Positions 1 through 5,277 of a stretch of 7,760 bases of DNA are shown in pieces. Source of the stretch: UBA647 sp964400545 (GTDB lineage: Bacteria > Acidobacteriota > Aminicenantia > UBA2199); contig CAYNUG010000108.1 in assembly GCA_964400545.1 (NCBI GenBank), positions 1-7,760 on the forward strand. Direction: 5' to 3'. A model generated the notes under the pieces. That model made no database searches, was not told where the DNA came from, and saw only the letters and a program-made list of their open reading frames with translations. Numbering within the stretch: the first letter of the stretch is position 1; the number at the start of each line of letters is the position of its first letter. The position numbers were made by a program, and so were the translations under genes.

Positions 1-473
1 TTATCTATATCTTCACTTACCGTTAGCGACAAACCTTCTGAAGCCACTTTCCCTTTTACCGAATCCTCGGGATCTGTCCCATCTGAGGTCGCCCTATCTG
101 TTGAAATAAAAACAGTGTTTTGTCCAGACCCCAGTTCTGATATCAATTCTTTAATGAATTCTTCTGGAATACCCGAACCCATTCTCTGGCAAACCCCCCA
201 ACCACTCTCAAGACTTCCTCGTCCAGTTTGTCCACGAAGAAAATTTATTTTACCCGGAACCTGATCAATTTTCATCCCCTTAAGGTCATCTTTTGTATAA
301 ACAGGTTCAAGAGTTATCCCTTCATAAGTAAGAGTCTTTAAAGCTCTCTCAAAATCCTTTCCTTTGAGAGAACTAATTGCCGCTTCTTTCCACTCTTCAT
401 ATCCGGGATAGGAAAAATCACTTGAAAGTGAACTATCTTTATCTTCTTTCTTCATACTGTTTCCTGTTTCCAT
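1..473 (-). CDS. mutA: Methylmalonyl-CoA mutase small (beta) subunit, N-terminal part, truncated by window edge
   Basis: This reading frame begins at 473 and is still open at position 1, giving 157 complete codons of a protein that is normally about 600 residues or more. After a short charged, serine-rich lead it has the family's N-terminal pattern. First comes YPGYEEWKEAA, then LKGKDFERAL, then YEGITLEPVYTKDDL at about 50-64, then PGKINFLRGQ at about 73-82, then a GWGVCQRMG segment at about 91-99. These correspond to the substrate-channel strands around the first barrel unit. The enzyme interconverts methylmalonyl-CoA and succinyl-CoA in the cytoplasm. In the two-subunit form, the small subunit lacks B12 and supports the catalytic large subunit, whose gene would be expected beyond position 1. 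I chose ATG 473 because GGAG (487-484) lies 10 bases upstream; ATG 455 (codon 7, with AGGAA upstream) is an alternative. An acidic stretch, SDGTDPEDSVKG, at about 129-140 may be a lineage-specific insertion. The gene has its own promoter, separate from the polysaccharide genes. Confidence 0.88.
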   Translation of the reverse strand, partial: METGNSMKKEDKDSSLSSDFSYPGYEEWKEAAISSLKGKDFERALKTLTYEGITLEPVYTKDDLKGMKIDQVPGKINFLRGQTGRGSLESGWGVCQRMGSGIPEEFIKELISELGSGQNTVFISTDRATSDGTDPEDSVKGKVASEGLSLTVSEDID

Positions 474-483
474 TATTATTTTT

Positions 484-487
484 CTCC
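484..487 (-). promoter_or_regulatory. Ribosome binding site for mutA
   Basis: GGAG ends 10 bases before ATG 473. The spacing is slightly long but acceptable. It supports 473 over the internal ATG at 455. Confidence 0.5.
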
Positions 488-509
488 GTGGAATTATTCG
501 TTAATAAAT

Positions 510-538
510 AAACGGCATTATAACTTATATCTCCGTTT
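510..538. promoter_or_regulatory. 29-bp two-tier palindrome, putative operator of the mutA promoter
   Basis: The plus strand reads AAACGG, 3 bases, TATAA, one central base at 524, TTATA, 3 bases, CCGTTT. The outer 6-bp arms and the inner 5-bp arms are both perfect inverted repeats about the same centre, with only the two 3-bp linkers unmatched. The palindrome covers nearly all of the promoter spacer and the -10 box, the classic position for a repressor dimer that blocks RNA polymerase. Regulators of propionyl/methylmalonyl-CoA metabolism in other bacteria are often TetR, GntR or Xre-type proteins, but no regulator is encoded here, so the binder is unknown. A 1-base centre cannot form an RNA hairpin loop. 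An outer-stem hairpin would have a 17-base loop, making a terminator role less likely. Confidence 0.6.
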
Positions 539-545
539 CGGGCAA
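517..545 (-). promoter_or_regulatory. Sigma70-type promoter for the methylmalonyl-CoA mutase gene
   Basis: On the minus strand TTGCCC (545-540) is followed by exactly 17 bases and then a perfect TATAAT (522-517). Transcription would start near 510, leaving a leader of about 37 bases before ATG 473. The bases just upstream (about 548-572) are almost pure A/T and resemble an UP element; part of this tract overlaps the end of the ParB-like gene. The promoter sits in the only sizeable intergenic gap of the window. If the host is a Bacteroidota member its consensus would differ, which lowers certainty. Confidence 0.6.
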
Positions 546-573
546 TAGGAAGTAATATAAAATTTAATATAAT

Positions 574-1440
574 TTAGTCCTTTAACTTTTTCGAGATATC
601 CTTCACATCTTCGAGAGAGTCAAGAAACAATCTAAGCTCAACCCCTTTCTTTTCAAAAAAAGGAGAATGGTGAACCGTAAACCTGAAAGGGAATTTTATT
701 TTGCTGACCTCCTGTTTCCATCCATCTTCATAATCTCTGAATTCAGGATACCTCACTCGTGAAACAGCAGACAATATCCCGGATCCCGGGTTTTCATTTT
801 CAATCAATTCTTTTATATTAATCTTTTGGAAAACATCTTTAACAGATATTTTTTCTCTGAAACAAATTTCTCCGATCATATCAAGCAAATTCTGTTCATT
901 ACTCCTTGAGAACTTCACTTTGCTAAAAAGATCGAACAAAACATCTCTGTCCTTTTTTTCCAGAGAGCATAATCTGACTGCTGTTCTAAGAGATAACAGA
1001 TCAGAAGAAAGGATCGTCCTGAAATCCTCACCTGTCAGTTCAGGCAGCATCGAGATAAGCAATTTATCTATTTTAATTCCAAGATCAGTTCTTTGATAGA
1101 TTTCCTGAACATCAGAATATTTAATGATATTTTTGAGGAAGTTAAGTTTTTCATATAGAGAGAGAGGTTTTAATAATGATCTTGAATTGTAACTCAGAAA
1201 AAGCGATTCCTTCTCATCCAGATCAGAAATAAGAACCTCAGAATATTCCACCCCTTTATCCAGGAAAAACATATATGAGTCATATCCGGATAAGATCACC
1301 ATTTCCGGATTTACTATTATCGGCGGTGTTCCTGGAAAGTCATTCTGGAATTTCCCGTGAAGTTCCGGGTCGACGGGAATTGATATGATATATTCAACTT
1401 CTTTGATCAGATCTGCAATTTTTATCTTTTCAATTCTCAT
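574..1440 (-). CDS. ParB/Spo0J N-domain-like protein without the GERR motif, function unknown
   Basis: This 288-residue soluble protein has a ParB-like layout. It opens with IEKIKIADLI, then a PVDPELHGKF segment at 22-31, then PPIIVNPEMVILSGYD at 39-54, where ParB reads 'P..V.....I.aGERR'. EVLISDLDEKESLFLSYNSR follows at 68-87 (the ParB 'v..ld..ea...al.EN..R' region), then PLSLYEKLNFL at 92-102, corresponding to the start of the helical DNA-binding part. The GERRxRA motif that binds CTP in ParB aligns with SGYDSYMFFL, which has no arginines. CTP clamping as in ParB is therefore unlikely. The C-terminal 50 residues (WKQEV..., FRFTVHHSPFFEKKGVELRLFL) look strand-rich; I do not recognise them. 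The gene starts 10 bases after the sugar-kinase stop with no clear Shine-Dalgarno, so it is probably coupled to it. No parA, parS or replication gene is nearby. A regulator or a sulfiredoxin-fold enzyme are alternatives. The domain assignment is moderately sure; the function is not known. Confidence 0.65.
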   Translation of the reverse strand: MRIEKIKIADLIKEVEYIISIPVDPELHGKFQNDFPGTPPIIVNPEMVILSGYDSYMFFLDKGVEYSEVLISDLDEKESLFLSYNSRSLLKPLSLYEKLNFLKNIIKYSDVQEIYQRTDLGIKIDKLLISMLPELTGEDFRTILSSDLLSLRTAVRLCSLEKKDRDVLFDLFSKVKFSRSNEQNLLDMIGEICFREKISVKDVFQKINIKELIENENPGSGILSAVSRVRYPEFRDYEDGWKQEVSKIKFPFRFTVHHSPFFEKKGVELRLFLDSLEDVKDISKKLKD

Positions 1441-1450
1441 TATTTCTGTT

Positions 1451-2533
1451 TCACGGGGCAGACGTACTCACTTCAAGCCCTCTCCCAACATTAATGATGA
1501 AAGGTGTTCCTCCCGCTTTACTTATCGCTTCGGCAACATATTCTTCTCTCCCCGGACAATAAGCAAACATACAACCACCCTCGCCTGAACCATTTATCTT
1601 TCCTGAAAGAGCTCCGGCTTTAAAAGATTCATCCATCATATTTTCGATCTTTTTCGTTGAGACTTTCAAATTATCACGTAAAAAAGCATGGTGCATATTC
1701 ATCAGAGAAGCGATCTTATTATCATCAATCTTCCCCTTTTTCATCTCAATTAATGCTTTTTTTGTAATATCAAAATTCCCCAGCACTGCTTCCAGGTAAG
1801 GCCTGACAGAATTACTAACCAGACTGAAATACTCTGAAGCTTCATTAAGATCAATATCCTTATAGCTTTTATACTCATAGAATGAAGAAAGCTCTTTAAG
1901 CCCTGCTTCCTGCCCCGATCTCACTCTCTTAAGGGTCTTTTGCGTATCTTTCGGTTCACCGGAATCGCCAAGTACAAAGCCCCTGAGATCAGGGTCAAGT
2001 TTCTCAATTTTTATATCATCAAAAAAAGTAAAATAATTTACACCACCGAGAGCGGAAGCATATTGATCCTGTCTGCCTCCACTTTCATGAAATTCCTCAA
2101 CTTCCGCCAAATATGCTATTTCAGCTATTTCCGCCCTCATCCGGTCTATCTCTCTACCGCTGAACCTGGCAGCAAGGACAAATCCCGTCCATGCTACGGT
2201 AAGTGCTGAAGAAGAAGATGTCCCGGCCTTTTTCGGAATATTACCGCTTAGAACTGCTTCAACCTTCCGTTCGTCAAAATATCCTCTGTCCTTAAGAACT
2301 TTTACTACACTTCTTATATAATCCTTTTTTCCTTCGTAAACTATATTATTACTGTCAAAAGTTACTTCCTTTCCTATATCAGGGAGAGAAACTGTAACAC
2401 CCGTCCCGTTAGAAATATTTCCTTCGATCTTTATTCTTAGATCAATAGCGGCATTAATTACCGACAATGACATATAGTCCTGATGTTCGCCAAAAAGACA
2501 TATCCTACCTGGTGATCTGCTTATTATGCTCAT
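1451..2533 (-). CDS. GHMP-family sugar kinase (galactokinase-like, sugar-1-phosphate forming)
   Basis: This 360-residue cytoplasmic kinase shows all three GHMP motifs. Motif 1 is PGRICLFGEHQDY at 8-20, the galactokinase-type sugar-contact motif. Motif 2 is IPKKAGTSSSSAL at 99-111, the phosphate loop. Motif 3 is GKINGSGEGGCM at 311-322. GGRQDQYASALGG at 152-164 carries the likely catalytic Asp156. GDSGEPKDT at 189-197 resembles the galactokinase 'vvdSg' strand. Members with GEHxDY plus GRQDQY phosphorylate free sugars at C1 (galactose, fucose, N-acetylhexosamines, heptose-7-phosphate); the exact substrate cannot be read from sequence. It follows the nucleotidyltransferase by 7 bases, so together they probably make an NDP-sugar for the glycan genes upstream. 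The frame is open back to ATG 2608, but those 25 extra residues overlap the previous gene and lie ahead of the normal family start. ATG 2533 has AGGA 10 bases upstream and puts motif 1 at residue 8, as expected. Confidence 0.85.
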   Translation of the reverse strand: MSIISRSPGRICLFGEHQDYMSLSVINAAIDLRIKIEGNISNGTGVTVSLPDIGKEVTFDSNNIVYEGKKDYIRSVVKVLKDRGYFDERKVEAVLSGNIPKKAGTSSSSALTVAWTGFVLAARFSGREIDRMRAEIAEIAYLAEVEEFHESGGRQDQYASALGGVNYFTFFDDIKIEKLDPDLRGFVLGDSGEPKDTQKTLKRVRSGQEAGLKELSSFYEYKSYKDIDLNEASEYFSLVSNSVRPYLEAVLGNFDITKKALIEMKKGKIDDNKIASLMNMHHAFLRDNLKVSTKKIENMMDESFKAGALSGKINGSGEGGCMFAYCPGREEYVAEAISKAGGTPFIINVGRGLEVSTSAP

Positions 2534-2540
2534 TGAAATT

Positions 2541-3509
2541 TTATCCTGTGATCTTTCGAAAGGACACTTCCTCACCATCGGACACCTCTGTATTCCTGAG
2601 ATATACAAAAGGCCCTATTTTGCAATTATTACCGATCCGTGTACCGGAACCCAGATATGTCGAAGGAAAAATGATCGTATCTCTACCAACTTTAACATCA
2701 TTCTCTATCGTGACAGTTTCAGGCTGTAGAACCGTCACCCCGTTCTGTTCAGTCAATATCCTTATATTGTTATCATTAAATTTACTTTGAGCTTCCGAAA
2801 GCTCCATCCTGTTATTTATCCCGATCGCAGCAAAATAATTGTCAGTAATTACAGCTCCTGACAAATGCCCTTCCTTCTTTAATATTGAAACAATATCGGT
2901 AAGATAGAATTCTTTTTTTTCATTATCACTGCGAATATTTTTTAACAAAGGAAAAACGGTCATATTGTCAAACAGATAGATCCCGGCATTTACTTCATCT
3001 ATCTTCAATTGCTCCTCATCCGCATCAACGGCTTCAACTATCGCATCCACCCGCCCACTGTCATCTCTTAATATCCGTCCATAAGGGGGAGGTTCTGTCG
3101 GGAATACGGCAGACAAAAGAGTACATTTAAGCCCGCTATTCTTATGAGCAATGATCATTTTTTCAAATTCAACTGATGTTATATACGGATTATCACCAAC
3201 AGTGACAAGAACATCCCCATCAAAACCGGACAGATATGACCCTGCCGACATCAATGCATCAGCAGTACCTGTCTGTTCTTTCTGAACCGCATAGTTCACT
3301 TTCCTGTCCACAACAAATTCGACCTCGGTCCTGTTCTCTCCAACAACAATTATAATATCTTCATCTTTTATACCTGTTTGCGAAAGGGCATCAAGGATAT
3401 AGTTAATGATCTCCTTTCCCAATATTTCGTGAACAACTTTGGACCTGTCCGACTTCATTCTTTTTGATTTTCCTGCAGCGAGAACAACCGCTTTCATTTT
3501 TCCACTCAT
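2541..3509 (-). CDS. GlmU-like nucleotidyltransferase lacking the acetyltransferase domain
   Basis: This 322-residue protein follows GlmU uridylyltransferase closely. It has the nucleotide-binding loop LAAGKSKRMKSDRSK at 10-24 and QKEQTGTADAL at 76-86. GDNPYI follows at 105-110, with Asp106 as the Mg ligand. YGRI is at 143-146, IVEAVDA at 157-163, and DEVNAGIYLF at 171-180. GINNRMEL at 230-237 supplies the second metal-binding Asn. From about 258 it enters a left-handed beta-helix with regular six-residue repeats (VTIEND, VKVGRD, TIIFPS, TYLGSG, TRIGNN, CKIGPF). It stops after about three coils, roughly where E. coli GlmU (456 residues) still has its whole acetyltransferase site ahead. It should therefore make UDP-GlcNAc (or another NDP-sugar) from a sugar-1-phosphate but not acetylate glucosamine-1-phosphate. 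Its ATG overlaps the stop of the Clp-like gene by 4 bp, and the sugar kinase follows at 7 bp. ATG 3497, the usual GlmU start position, is an alternative; 3509 has the better ribosome site. Confidence 0.85.
   Translation of the reverse strand: MSGKMKAVVLAAGKSKRMKSDRSKVVHEILGKEIINYILDALSQTGIKDEDIIIVVGENRTEVEFVVDRKVNYAVQKEQTGTADALMSAGSYLSGFDGDVLVTVGDNPYITSVEFEKMIIAHKNSGLKCTLLSAVFPTEPPPYGRILRDDSGRVDAIVEAVDADEEQLKIDEVNAGIYLFDNMTVFPLLKNIRSDNEKKEFYLTDIVSILKKEGHLSGAVITDNYFAAIGINNRMELSEAQSKFNDNNIRILTEQNGVTVLQPETVTIENDVKVGRDTIIFPSTYLGSGTRIGNNCKIGPFVYLRNTEVSDGEEVSFRKITG
2544..2547 (-). promoter_or_regulatory. Ribosome binding site fixing the sugar-kinase start
   Basis: AGGA lies 10 bases before ATG 2533 and overlaps the last two sense codons of the nucleotidyltransferase. 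Termination and reinitiation are therefore closely linked. It favours 2533 over the in-frame ATG at 2608. Confidence 0.5.
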
Positions 3510-5272
3510 TTTTTGTCCTTCTCCGAGATATCAATTTTATTCTTCTTGAACTTTACAAATAGTTTGTCTGATCTCAAATTCTTTCCAGTTATATAATCAA
3601 TAACTGCTGATCGGATCTCTCTCTCTACAAATTCGACTATCATATGAGCAGACCCGCCTCTCCGTTCTGCTTCAGCCGCTAATATATTTGATATTTTTTT
3701 ATCAAAAACAAGGATCTTCCCGAATTTATCTTTTATCTCAACAGCAATATCCTCCATTTCATTTACGGCTATTCTCTCAAGACTTTTCTTGATCAGAGGA
3801 GAAAATTCTATTATTTCATCCACCCAGTCGAGGATACTAATGATCTTGGGCGGAATAACAATTCTGCTAAGCAATTTATCTCCTTTGACAAATCCGATCT
3901 GACTCCTTGATACTTCGTCCCCTATTCTTGTAAGACTGAAAATAAATATCTTATTTGATATACAATATTTCTTTCCTGTATGATCTATCACTTCACCTTT
4001 CCCGAGGATCTCTTTCAACAGCGACAATGTCGAACTATGGGTCTTGTCAATATTCTCAAAAAAGATAACAGAGAACGGATGAAGTTCAAATTCTCTTATC
4101 AACATCCCTATCCCACCGTCAGGACCTGAAACAAGCTTTACCGCATCTTCGGGTTTCTTATATTTTGAAAGATCTATCACTCTCAGTTTATCCCTGCTTC
4201 CGAACAGATATTCAGCTATCTCTCCGGCAACATAACTTTTCCCGACTCCCGGAGGACCAAGAAAGAGGAATATTCCCTCAGCTTTTTTCCCTGACTTATC
4301 TGCCTCAAATCTTGATAATTTAATGATCCTTGAGACCTCTTCAAGTGCAGGACTCTGATTGACGATCTTTTTTCTGAGATAAGAAAGTATCCCGGAAGCA
4401 TGTTTAACCGGATCCAGTCTGATGATTTCAGGAGGAAGTTTTGTTATATCTGAAAGACTTTTATAGATATGTTCCACCTTCAATTCTTTTTCCCCTTTAA
4501 CCGACGCTTTGGAACAGGAAGAATCAAGAAGTTCAACTCCTTTTCCGGGGAAATATCTGCTGGGGACAAATCTTCCCGATAATTCGAAGATCTTCTTTAA
4601 AATACTCTTTTTTATTTTAACGGAATAATAGTCTTCAAAATATCCGGAGATCCCTGAAAGAATATCCATAACTTCATTTTGTCCGGGCTCCTCGAGAAAC
4701 ACCGTGGAAAAGTTCATCGAAAGAAAATCATCACTTTTCATGAACCCGTAATAATAGTTGGGAGTAGTCGCTCCGATCATCTTCATATCCCTGTTAATAA
4801 AATAAGATTTCAGAAGATTTTGAATCCCTGAAGAATTACCCACCCCATCCTTTCCGGTTATCGATTCGATCTCCATCTCATTCAGGAACAAAATTATTTT
4901 ATCCCCGTTCTGTAATAATTCATCAAATAGTTCTTCGAATTCCTTTATAAGGTGATCACTGTTTTCACCCTTGAAGAAAAATCTGTTCATAGACAACTCA
5001 AAGATCACTTTATTCTTCAGTGACTGGTGAACATTTCCCGAATTTATTCTTGCCGCAAGTTCAGTTATCAGTGCAGTTTTTCCAACACCGGGCTTTCCTA
5101 CCAGAAGAAGATTACTCTTCAATTTCCGAAGCAAGGTCTCCATGACGGCTTCGAGTTCCCTTTCTCTGCCTACGAACGGTATCCTCCCGTCTTCCCTCGC
5201 CTGCTCACTCAGATCCTCAAGAAATGGAAAAAACCTTTCGGATATATTTAATTTTTTGAAATTATTATTCAT
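3506..5272 (-). CDS. ClpA/ClpC-like double AAA+ protein with degenerate active sites
   Basis: This protein has 588 residues, against about 750-850 for ClpA/ClpC. It lacks the Clp N-domain and starts directly at D1 (PFVGREREL at 32-40). D1 has an intact Walker A, GKPGVGKT at 59-66. Its Walker B reads ILFLNEME at 127-134 (Asp to Asn), and sensor GATT is at 167-170. The usual arginine-finger stretch ALERRF is replaced by FLSMNF at 183-188. D2 (about 333-588) has GPPGVGKS at 339-346. Walker B there is IFFENID at 403-409 instead of LLDEIE. Sensor 1 reads SLTRIG, the NR arginine finger is missing near 476-486, and the sensor-2 GARP is GSAH at 540-543. D2 also lacks the pore tyrosine (GGIGM for GYVGF). 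An IGF tripeptide at 459-461 sits where ClpA/ClpC carry the ClpP-docking loop. It can probably bind ATP; hydrolysis is doubtful. The start could be TTG 5281, overlapping the previous stop; ATG 5272, 5 bases after it, is preferred. It lies between sugar-transfer and sugar-activation genes, so a scaffold or quality-control role is possible but unproven. Confidence 0.82.
   Translation of the reverse strand: MNNNFKKLNISERFFPFLEDLSEQAREDGRIPFVGRERELEAVMETLLRKLKSNLLLVGKPGVGKTALITELAARINSGNVHQSLKNKVIFELSMNRFFFKGENSDHLIKEFEELFDELLQNGDKIILFLNEMEIESITGKDGVGNSSGIQNLLKSYFINRDMKMIGATTPNYYYGFMKSDDFLSMNFSTVFLEEPGQNEVMDILSGISGYFEDYYSVKIKKSILKKIFELSGRFVPSRYFPGKGVELLDSSCSKASVKGEKELKVEHIYKSLSDITKLPPEIIRLDPVKHASGILSYLRKKIVNQSPALEEVSRIIKLSRFEADKSGKKAEGIFLFLGPPGVGKSYVAGEIAEYLFGSRDKLRVIDLSKYKKPEDAVKLVSGPDGGIGMLIREFELHPFSVIFFENIDKTHSSTLSLLKEILGKGEVIDHTGKKYCISNKIFIFSLTRIGDEVSRSQIGFVKGDKLLSRIVIPPKIISILDWVDEIIEFSPLIKKSLERIAVNEMEDIAVEIKDKFGKILVFDKKISNILAAEAERRGGSAHMIVEFVEREIRSAVIDYITGKNLRSDKLFVKFKKNKIDISEKDKK
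3516..3524 (-). promoter_or_regulatory. Ribosome binding site for the nucleotidyltransferase
   Basis: GGAGAAGGA ends 6 bases before ATG 3509, inside the last codons of the Clp-like gene. It is the strongest Shine-Dalgarno in the window and decides for 3509 over the internal ATG at 3497. Confidence 0.55.
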
Positions 5273-5277
5273 CTTTC

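Noticed and set aside
510..538. Palindrome as the rho-independent terminator of the polysaccharide operon
   Set aside because: The inner arms leave only a 1-base centre and cannot form a hairpin. The outer stem would be 6 bp with a 17-base loop, and the following run (ATTTATTAACG) is not a proper T tract. Overlap with a good promoter fits an operator better.
574..1440. Plasmid or chromosome partition locus
   Set aside because: There is no ParA, no parS-like repeat and no replication gene, and the ParB nucleotide motif is not recognisable. The gene is coupled to a sugar kinase.
2451..2560. Frameshifted continuation of the GlmU beta-helix beyond its stop
   Set aside because: Right after the stop the sequence encodes the kinase start with motif 1 at residue 8. 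No hexapeptide repeats continue in any frame.
2534..2608. Upstream 25-codon extension of the sugar-kinase frame (start at 2608)
   Set aside because: It overlaps the nucleotidyltransferase in another frame, has an atypical Cys/Arg-rich composition, and GHMP kinases begin shortly before motif 1. ATG 2533 has its own AGGA.
1940..2790. Plus-strand open frames of 67-107 codons inside the kinase and nucleotidyltransferase genes
   Set aside because: They lie opposite genes with clear family motifs, match no recognisable protein and have no ribosome sites, so they are antisense shadows. The same holds for the other plus-strand frames (1385-1588, 5027-5251, 5486-5731, 6151-6378, 6688-6945, 7413-7682).
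4216..4401. 61-codon minus-strand frame within the Clp-like gene
   Set aside because: It lies wholly inside the D2 Walker A region in another frame and has no domain signal.
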